DNA of 64,000 bases from JBIQKZ01 sp044464765 (GTDB lineage: Bacteria; Pseudomonadota; Gammaproteobacteria; Burkholderiales; Burkholderiaceae_B). Position numbers and translations under genes: made by a program. Below the pieces are notes generated by a model, which was given only the letters and a program-made list of their open reading frames with translations, was not told where the DNA came from and did no database searches. The stretch is taken from contig JBIQKZ010000002.1 of the NCBI GenBank assembly GCA_044464765.1, positions 124,001 through 188,000 of the forward strand, in the 5' to 3' direction. How positions within the stretch are numbered: the first letter of the stretch is position 1; the number at the start of each line of letters is the position of its first letter. Of this stretch, positions 44,208 to 51,763 are shown piece after piece.

Positions 44208-47200
44208 TTAAATCCCTTCGGGCAGGCGCTGCCCTTCGTCTTCGATGGTGTAGGGGGTTGCGGAGCCACCCGTGTCCCCTCCTTTGTCAAACGCCGCCGG
44301 CCCCTGCGGTTCGGTCTTGGCCGTCACAAGCGCCGCCTGGTACGCCGCCTCCAGATCGCCAAGCGGGTCGTAGATATCGGGTTCGGTAATCACCAGGCGG
44401 CCATCGATAACCGTCAGCGCGTAGTTGCCGCCGGCGGACAGGTCGCCTTGCAAGATGGCATAAGCTCCTGGAGCCTCGCCCGAATTGCGCGTCAGCGCTC
44501 CCGCAAATGCATCGCCGGCGACCAATTCGCCCTGCGTCATACGCCAGGTGAATGTTGGGTCGGCGGTGCCAAAATTCTTGCTTAGGTCATCAGCCGCAAC
44601 GGTGATGGCACGTTGGTTGATCTGCCCGATGTCGCCCGATGCCGACGCATTGATCTGATAGCCATACACCTTGACGCCGCTACCGATTTCAGCCGCCTCC
44701 AGAACACTTAGCCCGTCAACGGTCACGGCTTTACTCGTGCCCGCGTTCTTGTCGCTGTAGCGAGCTTGCGTCGGCAGGAAAAGCGTCGCCCGGTCCCCGC
44801 CGACCAAACCGCCTTTCTGAACGTAGTTGGCGTCGCCCAAGGTGGCGGTATCCGTGCCGTCGTAGGTCTTGATCACCTGGCCTTGCAGGCCAACATCAAG
44901 CACCGGCGCCAGGGTGTACAACACCCCATTGCCTTGCCCAAGAACCGCGCTGCTTCCGTACTGCGCGTTGTATTGCTTGAAGTCGTACGTCAGGCCGCCC
45001 AGTTCATTTTGCGCCGGATTTTGCGACCAGACACGCCAGTCGCCGTCATTGGTCTGCAAGGCGCCGGAGCCGGCCTGGTTATGGAAACCACCAGCGCTGA
45101 CCACATCAATATCGCCCGCCCCTTCGGCGCGCACCACTCCATTCACCACCTCCGGCGCGGTTGTTGGCGCGGACAACATATCCAGCAATGTCAAATCACC
45201 AGTCGTTGTACGAAGCACGATGTTGCCATCGCCCGTGGTGCTGACTTCGCCCACCCACAAGGCTTGGTTATTGGTGAACGCCAGATCATTCCTGGCCGAG
45301 CCATTGTATAACCCGACGCGATGCACCCCGTTGTCCAAGGCAACTTTGCCGTCGTCGCTGACAGCATCCAGTTGATTGGTCGTAATGGCTGTCGTTGCCG
45401 TGTCTGTAATATCCCGCACTGCGGTCAGAGCGATATAGGACGTTTCATCGCTGTTGGTCGATACCGCGCCATTCAGCGTAAGGCCGCCGTCAGCCTGCAT
45501 AAAGATGAAGCCATCATCGCCTTGTACGGCAACATCGCCGTTGATCGCGATATCGCCAAGGGTAGGATCGCAGTTGCAGGTCTGCAGGAAGATTTGGCCG
45601 CCTTCGCCCGCCACCAGCAGCGTTCCGTCAATCGATACGCTGTTGTCGCCGCCTAAATCAATGACACCTCGGTCTCCAGTAACCGAGACGACATCGTTTA
45701 TTTCGATAGCGCCGCTCGCCGTCATCGCGACACTGCCATCCGCCCCTTGCACGGAAATTTGGCCGTTCACATCGATATTTCCCTGGCCACAGCTTAGATC
45801 GCCGCAGGCGGCAAGAAAGATGGCTCCCGAATCGCCAGTTACCGACATCGTTGCGTTTAACGACAGATCGCCTCCCGCCAGTAAGACGACTCCCTGATCA
45901 CCGATAACCGATACACTGCCGTTTATCGTAAGGCCCTCGTCCGCCGACATGGTAATGATCCCACCATCGCCCGTGACCGATACCGCGTCATTGACTGCGA
46001 TATCCCTACCCGCGTATGCCCTGAAATCGGCTTCACCGGTTGCTGTAATTGATGCATTGATATTGATGTCACGATGCGCCGTCAACGTAAGGCTTGTATT
46101 CCCATTCCAGCTTATAGGCGCGTTTACATGGATGTCCCCTTCCTGAATACCTGCAGGCGCGGTTTCGAGCTCAATATCAGTAGTCGCCAAATTATTGGAT
46201 AGCGTCACCGCCCCGATACCGCTGTCGGTCCACGGGGCGGCCCCCTCGCTAACTGTAAAATCGGTCGGGTCGATCAACCACATGCCGGTCTTGCCCTGTG
46301 GCGCCAGGGTGGTGACTTTGACGCCATCAGCCACCTGCACATAGGCCCCGGATGTATCAATAAACCCGCCGTCGCCGCCGTTGGGCGCGCCGGCGTCCAG
46401 CGTGCCGGCCACCTTCACCGTGCCGCCGCTGAAATCGCCCAACAGGACAATCTTGCCCTCGCGGTTTTCCAGGGTGCGCGCCTCGATCACGCCGGTGTTG
46501 TTCACCACAGTTTGCAGCAAGGCGTCGGACGCGTGCGCCGTCATCAGCACCTGTCCGCCATCGGCCTGGATCAGTTGCCCGTTGTCCACTAAGGCGTCTT
46601 TGGCCGCCTGGTCGACCTGCACATTCAGCAAGCCGTCACCGGCAAAGTCCAGTGTGACGGCATTGCCCGCCGCCAGCGCCACCGTGCCCAGGCGCGCCTG
46701 AATCACCCCCTGGTTATGCACCTGCCCGCCCAGCAAGGCCACCGCCCCACCCTCGGCGGCACTGATTCGACCTTGGTTGATCACCGCCGCCGGCGCGCCG
46801 TTCGGGCCGCCCTGGAAACGATAATTGCCTGCCATGAAATCGGCATTGCTGATGTTCAGAGTGGAGGCCACCAGGCCACCGACATCGACCTGAGCATCCC
46901 GGCCAAACAGCACGCCGTTGGGGTTGACCAGGAACACGCGCCCATTGGCCTGCAATTGCCCAAGAATCTGGGAGCCGTCCGGCCCCAGCACGCGGTTCAG
47001 CGCCACTGCATCGGCCCCAGGCTGATTGAAGCGCACGGTGTTGCCCGCGCCAATATTGAACTGCTGCCAATCGATGGCCATGCGCTGGCTGGCCTGCTCG
47101 ATGGCCAGCGCGCCAGCAACCGGCGCATGAATGGAGCCTGTACCTTCGACCACCTGCCCGTCCGTGGGCAGGGACTGCGCCCGCGCCAAGCTCGGCGCAC

Positions 47201-47309
47201 CGAGGACGATGGCGATCCCCAACGCCAGAATGGTGCCGTTCAAAGCGCCGGCGGAAACCGGCATCGCGGCCCTGCGCCAGCTCCACACAATGCTGAAAAT
47301 GCAATTCAT
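44208..47309 (-). CDS. Two-partner secretion exoprotein (TpsA), filamentous haemagglutinin-like with YDG and MBG domains
   Basis: A secreted or surface-bound beta-helical protein exported by the adjacent TpsB. Start 47309 (MNCIFSIVW) is fixed by GGAGG five bases upstream. An extended signal peptide runs to about residue 45. The TPS domain follows (about 46-300) with the diagnostic NPNG motif in FLVNPNGVLFG, and GTWLIDP-like MWLIDPTDFTV. A run of roughly 30-residue repeats (about 365-690) alternates VSVTGDxG and GLTxNGxVS. Then comes a YDG-type domain (KTYDGTDTATLGDANYV) and an MBG_2-type domain (VAADDLSKNFGTADPTFTW). It has 1033 residues, short for an FHA. Two Cys-pair motifs occur in the repeats. 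I see no toxin domain at the C terminus. Confidence 0.88.
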   Translation of the reverse strand: MNCIFSIVWSWRRAAMPVSAGALNGTILALGIAIVLGAPSLARAQSLPTDGQVVEGTGSIHAPVAGALAIEQASQRMAIDWQQFNIGAGNTVRFNQPGADAVALNRVLGPDGSQILGQLQANGRVFLVNPNGVLFGRDAQVDVGGLVASTLNISNADFMAGNYRFQGGPNGAPAAVINQGRISAAEGGAVALLGGQVHNQGVIQARLGTVALAAGNAVTLDFAGDGLLNVQVDQAAKDALVDNGQLIQADGGQVLMTAHASDALLQTVVNNTGVIEARTLENREGKIVLLGDFSGGTVKVAGTLDAGAPNGGDGGFIDTSGAYVQVADGVKVTTLAPQGKTGMWLIDPTDFTVSEGAAPWTDSGIGAVTLSNNLATTDIELETAPAGIQEGDIHVNAPISWNGNTSLTLTAHRDININASITATGEADFRAYAGRDIAVNDAVSVTGDGGIITMSADEGLTINGSVSVIGDQGVVLLAGGDLSLNATMSVTGDSGAIFLAACGDLSCGQGNIDVNGQISVQGADGSVAMTASGAIEINDVVSVTGDRGVIDLGGDNSVSIDGTLLVAGEGGQIFLQTCNCDPTLGDIAINGDVAVQGDDGFIFMQADGGLTLNGAVSTNSDETSYIALTAVRDITDTATTAITTNQLDAVSDDGKVALDNGVHRVGLYNGSARNDLAFTNNQALWVGEVSTTGDGNIVLRTTTGDLTLLDMLSAPTTAPEVVNGVVRAEGAGDIDVVSAGGFHNQAGSGALQTNDGDWRVWSQNPAQNELGGLTYDFKQYNAQYGSSAVLGQGNGVLYTLAPVLDVGLQGQVIKTYDGTDTATLGDANYVQKGGLVGGDRATLFLPTQARYSDKNAGTSKAVTVDGLSVLEAAEIGSGVKVYGYQINASASGDIGQINQRAITVAADDLSKNFGTADPTFTWRMTQGELVAGDAFAGALTRNSGEAPGAYAILQGDLSAGGNYALTVIDGRLVITEPDIYDPLGDLEAAYQAALVTAKTEPQGPAAFDKGGDTGGSATPYTIEDEGQRLPEGI

Positions 47310-47441
47310 CTCTTCCTCCGGGGGAATTCTGTTGCCTGCGTCTGTCATGTGATTCTTGTTCTCGAACAGACAGCAATGGCCCAGCTACCGACCCACCCGA
47401 AAGAGCGCGCGCCCGCCTTTCCTATCGCTAAGAAAATGGGC

Positions 47442-47457
47442 GAGCGCCCGGGCGTTC
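47442..47457. repeat. GC-rich near-palindrome in the tpsA leader
   Basis: GAGCGCCCGGGCGTTC has a perfect 10-bp core palindrome (CGCCCGGGCG) and two further matching outer pairs. It lies about 130 bases before the tpsA start and could fold as a hairpin in the leader RNA. Confidence 0.4.
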
Positions 47458-47543
47458 AAGAACACTCTTTGCGATGATGAACGTTTTCTTATTTTTAACA
47501 GAAGATTTATTTTAATTCCATCCGTAACTAAAAAAGCAAAGGC

Positions 47544-47567
47544 GGGCTGTTTGTCTTCGATCAGCCC
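47544..47567 (-). terminator. Candidate terminator after the small orphan gene
   Basis: On the minus strand GGGCTG, a 12-base loop and CAGCCC are followed by GCC and a T-rich stretch with six consecutive T residues. It would end transcripts from the 66-residue gene before tpsA. The stem is short, so the call is moderate. Confidence 0.4.
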
Positions 47568-47581
47568 CTTCTTTAACCAGC

Positions 47582-47659
47582 CTAATTAATCACCCTAATC
47601 AATCAATCTAACTAATCAATCTAATTACTCAATCCAATTAATCGCCTTCATTAATCGAC
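47582..47659. repeat. Six consecutive 13-bp AT-rich direct repeats
   Basis: Units starting at 47582, 47595, 47608, 47621, 47634 and 47647 are each exactly 13 bases and fit the consensus CTAATTAATCAAT; the last two are the most diverged. The array lies between the small orphan gene and tpsA and encodes nothing. Regular repeats of this kind often bind a protein cooperatively or bend DNA. Confidence 0.75.
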
Positions 47660-47743
47660 ATCGTTAACCCGCATGCTCGCAAGCACCACTGCGAGATGTC
47701 ATTAGGCCCCACGTAATTAACCAAGCGTTGCTGCTGGGCGCTA

Positions 47744-47944
47744 TCAGCCAGGCGTAACGGTGGACCGTTGCAGATACGTAATCAATTCACCGCGATCAAT
47801 GGCAATACGCAGTCGCCGCGCGGAATCGCTGACAATATCGGCTGCCTGTTCGAGCGACTGAGCGGCATACAGGTTCTGGAGCAATGAGGCATCTTGGTTG
47901 GGCAAGCGATGCAAGGCTTCGAGCGTATCAGGGGAAATGGTCAT
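47744..47944 (-). CDS. 66-residue orphan protein, possibly Nif11-like
   Basis: The start at 47944 has a strong GGAGG five bases upstream, so the gene is very likely real. The protein (MTISPDTLEALHRL and onward) is mostly helical, with a pattern of leucines, a QDASLLQNLYAAQSLEQAA segment, and a final RGELITYLQ. This spacing resembles the Nif11 leader-like domain, but there is no Gly-Gly cleavage site, no cysteine-rich core peptide and no modifying enzyme nearby, so the likeness is only suggestive. It has no signal peptide or membrane segment. It lies between tpsA (same strand) and the divergent regulator. Confidence 0.65.
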   Translation of the reverse strand: MTISPDTLEALHRLPNQDASLLQNLYAAQSLEQAADIVSDSARRLRIAIDRGELITYLQRSTVTPG

Positions 47945-48040
47945 GACTGCCTCCACATGAAAAGCAAGTTGAATGCTGGCGCCGCTTATGGATTGGCATC
48001 CTTTGCGCCGGCGCGCTATTCTTCAATCAACACAGTTAGC

Positions 48041-48077
48041 AAAACAATTTACGTTTTTAGAAAAACAATTTATGTTT
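48041..48077. promoter_or_regulatory. 21-bp-spaced 16-bp direct repeats upstream of the regulator gene
   Basis: AAAACAATTTACGTTT (48041-48056) and AAAACAATTTATGTTT (48062-48077) differ at one base and start 21 bases apart, placing them on the same face of the helix. They lie between the divergent orphan gene and the BTAD-type regulator, about 50 bases before its start. Autoregulation by that regulator is a fair guess. Confidence 0.6.
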
Positions 48078-48095
48078 CTTTGATTTGACCAAATC

Positions 48096-48115
48096 ACCGT
48101 AAGCGGACCGTAAGC
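48096..48115. promoter_or_regulatory. 11-bp-spaced direct repeat just before the regulator start
   Basis: ACCGTAAGC occurs at 48096-48104 and 48107-48115, an 11-base period. SARP-type regulators with related DNA-binding/BTAD modules are known to bind heptamers spaced 11 bases apart, so the spacing is notable. It could instead be a chance duplication close to the start codon. Confidence 0.4.
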
Positions 48116-48127
48116 CAGAACTTCCTG

Positions 48128-51100
48128 ATGAGCACCTCTTTTTTGCCGCCCCGAGTGTCCATCCGCCTGTTGGGGGAAGTTCAACTGATGCTGGACGGCC
48201 AGCCGCTGCATGGCAAGTTATACGGCAAAGTGTTGGCCCTACTGGCGTATCTGGCGGTCGAGCCGGATCAAAACCACTCTCGCGAGCAACTGGCCGTTCT
48301 TTTTTGGCCTTCGCTGACCACCAACGCTGCACGCACTAACTTGCGTCAGGCGCTTTACTACCTTCGGCAGGCATTTGGTGAAAATACAACGAATTTATTG
48401 ATGGTCACGCGGGAAACCGTGCGTTTTTCCGGCTCTGCCCGACATTGCCAGATCGACACCAAGGTGGTGACCGCTCCCATGCCGCGCTGTCGCGCCTGCG
48501 CTAGCACGCTTGCACGCACGCCGTGCGATCGGTGCCTGGAACGCTTGAAGACCCGTGCGAACGCCTACCAGGGTGAATTCCTGGCCGGGTTATCCCTTAC
48601 CGACACGCCCGACTTCGATAGCTGGCTTGATACCCAACGGCAAAGCCTGCGCGGGTGGGCCTTCGCGCTGACAGAGCAATTGCGCGATGCCTACGAAGCC
48701 CTGGGTCAGCTGGACGCGGCGCTGGTTTATGCCCAGCGCTGCATACAGCTGGAGCCCTGGAATGAAATCGGACAACGGCAACATATGCGGCTGCTGGCAT
48801 TAAGAGGCCAACATGGCGCGGCTCAAACATATTACGACACCTACCGCGCCAGCCTGGTGCGCGATCTGAACATAGAGCCCGAGCCAAGCACCCGCACGCT
48901 GTTCGAAACCATCCACAAAGACGGACTGGAATCGGAACACCCGCCTTCAGCGGACACGCATCAGAACGATCCGCCGCCTGAAACCGGCCGTCGTCAGGTT
49001 ACGGTTCTATGCTGCCACATTGACTTCTCGCCCAACTCCATTGGAATCGAGCCCGAGCAATTGGCGGAACCCCGCTCGATCTGCGCCGCCGAGCTGCGCC
49101 GCGTTGCAGGCCATATCACCCAAGGGCACGACGGCTATATCTATGCCTATCTGGGCTATCCGGAAGCCACAGAGCAGGCGGGAACATTAGCCGTGAACGC
49201 AGCGCTGGCGCTCCAGGCCAGGCTGGCGCCGCGTTACCGCTTCCGCGCGGGGATCCATACCGGGATCATCGTCACGGGGTTCGACCCCGCTTTGCCCGAT
49301 ATCGTGGGAAACGTTTCGGGCACCGCGTGGCAATTATGCAAGCTGATGCAAAAAGGCGGCATTGCCATCAGCGATGCCACGGAATGCCTGCTTCACGGGC
49401 AATTCCAGCTGCAAGCCTTGAAGACGCTGCCCTCCAGGCGAGGCGCCGCCAACACAGCGCAAACCGCCACGCTAGCCTTTCGGCTGGCCGGCGTTCGTGC
49501 GCCCGTCCATCGGCTGAATACGCTAGAAGCGGGCCACTTGATCGGGCGGCGTGCCGAGATGCAGCGGCTTAGGGCGCTGTGGCGCCAAGCGCGACAAGGC
49601 ACATCGCAGTTTTTGGTCGTGCGCGGGGAAGCCGGCATAGGAAAGACACGGCTTGCGCGAGCCTTGCGCGACGAAATCAACCTTAGCCCGACAACGTCTT
49701 CCATTCGCCACCTGTATTGCCACCCCGAGCATCAACACACCCCGTTGCACCCCGTGATCACACTGTTCGAATCCCTACTGGATTTCACTCAGAATGATAC
49801 CGTGGAGCATAAACGCCACAAACTAAGAAGCTATCTCAGACAGCAGCATCCAGACATCTTCGGCCAAGCTGAAACCGTCCTGATCACCTTGCTTTCCATT
49901 GCGCCGGCCGGCATGCCGGTACAGCCGCCGCGCCAGCGCAAGCAAGAAACCCTGGACATGCTGCTGTTGCTGCTGGACAGCATGGCCAGGCGCAGCGCCC
50001 TGTTGATGGTTATCGAGGATGCGCACTGGCTGGACGTCACCAGCCGCGACCTGCTGGAACGCCTGGTGCACAGAAAAGACCGAGTGGCGCTTCTAACCCT
50101 GGTCACCGCCCGTCCCGCCTTCCAGCCGCCCTGGCTGGGCGCCCAGTCCGTACTGGAGTTGCGTTCGCTTAACAATGCAGAGATCGCCAAACTGGCGCGC
50201 TCCACCGTCAAGTCGCTTGCTCCCCAAGAGGTCAGACGCATCGTTCAGCGGGCGGACGGCGTTCCCCTGTATGCCGAGGAAATGGCGCAGATCCCGCGCG
50301 GCTCACCCCAACACGAGAACGACATCCCCACAAGTCTGCGCTATCTGCTTCTGGCACGCCTGGACGCGGTGCCGCATGCTCGAAGAGTCGTGCAACTGGC
50401 GGCCACCATCGGGCGCAACTTTGAGCAAGGCCTGCTGCAGCGAGTCGCGAAGATGGACGCCGCCGCGCTGGGATCGATCGTACGGGAGCTCTCGGAAGCA
50501 CGCCTTATATCTGCCAACTCCGCCACGGAAGGCGTCTACCAGTTCCACCACGCCTTGATCCAGGAAGCCGCCTATGCCGCGCAACTGCACGTCGATAGGC
50601 AGGAGGCCCATCAACGGGTGGCCGATGCCCTGGTCAAGCATTATGCCCAGCGCGCGGCGCGACAGCCTGAGGAAGTCGCCCGCCACTACACGCTGGCGGG
50701 TAACAGTCTTGCCGCAATTCCTTGGTGGTTGGAGGCCGGCCGGCAGGCGCTGCGCGTGTCGGCAAACGCCGAAGCCGGCGAACATCTGCAGGCCGGCTTG
50801 AATTTGATCGGGCAGCTTGCTCCCGGCCACGAACGCGATGCGCTGGAACTGCAACTATTGCTGTCGCTGGGCCAGGCCCTGTTGCTGCTGCGCGGATACG
50901 GCTCGGAAGAAGCAGTCACTATTTATGATCGCGCCTTGGCGTTAAGCAATGACCAAACCTCACCAAAGCAACGGTTTGAAATCCTGTGGGGTCAATGGAT
51001 GGTATCCAGTTCACGGCCGGGGTCCAGCTTCCTGAAATCCTGGGAACTGGCCCAAGAACTCCTTCAACTGGCCCGGGAAACCGAGGACACTAGCTTGCTT

Positions 51101-51763
51101 GTGCAAGCCTACTCAGCCAACACCAATATCGCCTTATGGCGCAATCAAATTGATACCGCGTGCCGCTTCGCCCAAGCGGCCACAACAACGCCCCAGACGG
51201 TTTCTTACAGCACCCTGGAAGGCCTGGATCCATGTGTCACCAGTCTGGCCCATCTGTCGTGGGCTTATTGGCGCCAAGCCAAAATGCAGGATGCACTTGC
51301 GGTGAGCAGGCGCTCCGTCGAATTGGCCCAGTCGCTGAACAATCCCGATACCCTATGTTTCGCGTTGGGATTCGCTTCGATTCTGCATTGTTTCTTGAAG
51401 GAACCCCACGAAGCGTCCGGCTTGGCCGGCCGGTTGATCTCCATTGCCACCACGTATCGATTGGTGCTCTGGCAAGGCGTGGGAGCCATGGTGCTGGGTT
51501 GGACCCAGGCATTTGCCGGAGATGCCGGGGGTATAGCCCGGATACAAGCGTGTGCCCAAGACGCCAGACAAATCATGCCGGGTGTCGCAGCCATGTTCCT
51601 GCACGCACTGGCCGAAGCCCATGGCTTTCTGGGCCAATACGACGAACAGCTGGCCGTCATTGACGAAGGCCTTCGCGCTGCACATCAGGTGGACGAAGGC
51701 TTCTTCAGAGAGATGCTGGAGCGCCTGCGCGACCGCTGCCCGGCGCATCAAACACTGCAATAG
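48128..51763 (+). CDS. Large multidomain regulator: winged helix, BTAD, degenerate cyclase-like domain, AAA ATPase, TPR
   Basis: A 1211-residue cytoplasmic signalling ATPase. Order: OmpR/SARP-like winged helix (about 10-100), a BTAD-like region (about 110-265) interrupted by a Cys4 knuckle (Cys121, 124, 133, 136), a class III cyclase-like domain (about 287-455), an AAA/STAND ATPase (Walker A GEAGIGKT at 500-507, Walker B LLMVIED at 625-631) and helical TPR-like repeats to the end. The cyclase part has CCHIDF where active enzymes have FCDL, so metal-binding Asp residues are missing and activity is unlikely. It is divergent from the orphan gene and tpsA, hence their likely regulator. Its last 59 bases overlap rlmD. 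No strong ribosome-binding site precedes the ATG. Confidence 0.85.
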   Translation: MSTSFLPPRVSIRLLGEVQLMLDGQPLHGKLYGKVLALLAYLAVEPDQNHSREQLAVLFWPSLTTNAARTNLRQALYYLRQAFGENTTNLLMVTRETVRFSGSARHCQIDTKVVTAPMPRCRACASTLARTPCDRCLERLKTRANAYQGEFLAGLSLTDTPDFDSWLDTQRQSLRGWAFALTEQLRDAYEALGQLDAALVYAQRCIQLEPWNEIGQRQHMRLLALRGQHGAAQTYYDTYRASLVRDLNIEPEPSTRTLFETIHKDGLESEHPPSADTHQNDPPPETGRRQVTVLCCHIDFSPNSIGIEPEQLAEPRSICAAELRRVAGHITQGHDGYIYAYLGYPEATEQAGTLAVNAALALQARLAPRYRFRAGIHTGIIVTGFDPALPDIVGNVSGTAWQLCKLMQKGGIAISDATECLLHGQFQLQALKTLPSRRGAANTAQTATLAFRLAGVRAPVHRLNTLEAGHLIGRRAEMQRLRALWRQARQGTSQFLVVRGEAGIGKTRLARALRDEINLSPTTSSIRHLYCHPEHQHTPLHPVITLFESLLDFTQNDTVEHKRHKLRSYLRQQHPDIFGQAETVLITLLSIAPAGMPVQPPRQRKQETLDMLLLLLDSMARRSALLMVIEDAHWLDVTSRDLLERLVHRKDRVALLTLVTARPAFQPPWLGAQSVLELRSLNNAEIAKLARSTVKSLAPQEVRRIVQRADGVPLYAEEMAQIPRGSPQHENDIPTSLRYLLLARLDAVPHARRVVQLAATIGRNFEQGLLQRVAKMDAAALGSIVRELSEARLISANSATEGVYQFHHALIQEAAYAAQLHVDRQEAHQRVADALVKHYAQRAARQPEEVARHYTLAGNSLAAIPWWLEAGRQALRVSANAEAGEHLQAGLNLIGQLAPGHERDALELQLLLSLGQALLLLRGYGSEEAVTIYDRALALSNDQTSPKQRFEILWGQWMVSSSRPGSSFLKSWELAQELLQLARETEDTSLLVQAYSANTNIALWRNQIDTACRFAQAATTTPQTVSYSTLEGLDPCVTSLAHLSWAYWRQAKMQDALAVSRRSVELAQSLNNPDTLCFALGFASILHCFLKEPHEASGLAGRLISIATTYRLVLWQGVGAMVLGWTQAFAGDAGGIARIQACAQDARQIMPGVAAMFLHALAEAHGFLGQYDEQLAVIDEGLRAAHQVDEGFFREMLERLRDRCPAHQTLQ

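Larger units (their letters stand above)
47310..47743. other. 434-base AT-rich intergenic region upstream of tpsA
   Basis: There is no coding frame of note. It holds, from the tpsA side, a GC-rich imperfect palindrome (47442-47457), a very AT-rich stretch likely to contain the leftward tpsA promoter (about 47480-47530), a candidate leftward terminator (47544-47567) and an array of six 13-bp repeats (47582-47659). The base composition is far more AT-rich than the flanking genes. Confidence 0.7.

Noticed and set aside
44208..44500. Contact-dependent inhibition toxin at the TpsA C terminus with an immunity gene
   Set aside because: The end is an MBG-type domain and an acidic tail; there is no VENN-like pretoxin motif, and tpsB follows directly, leaving no room for an immunity gene.
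47442..47460. Transposon end or recombination site in the tpsA leader
   Set aside because: The GC-rich palindrome is short and single, with no transposase or target duplication nearby; it is better listed as a leader hairpin.
47582..47659. CRISPR array
   Set aside because: The 13-bp units are directly adjacent with no spacers, and no cas genes are present.
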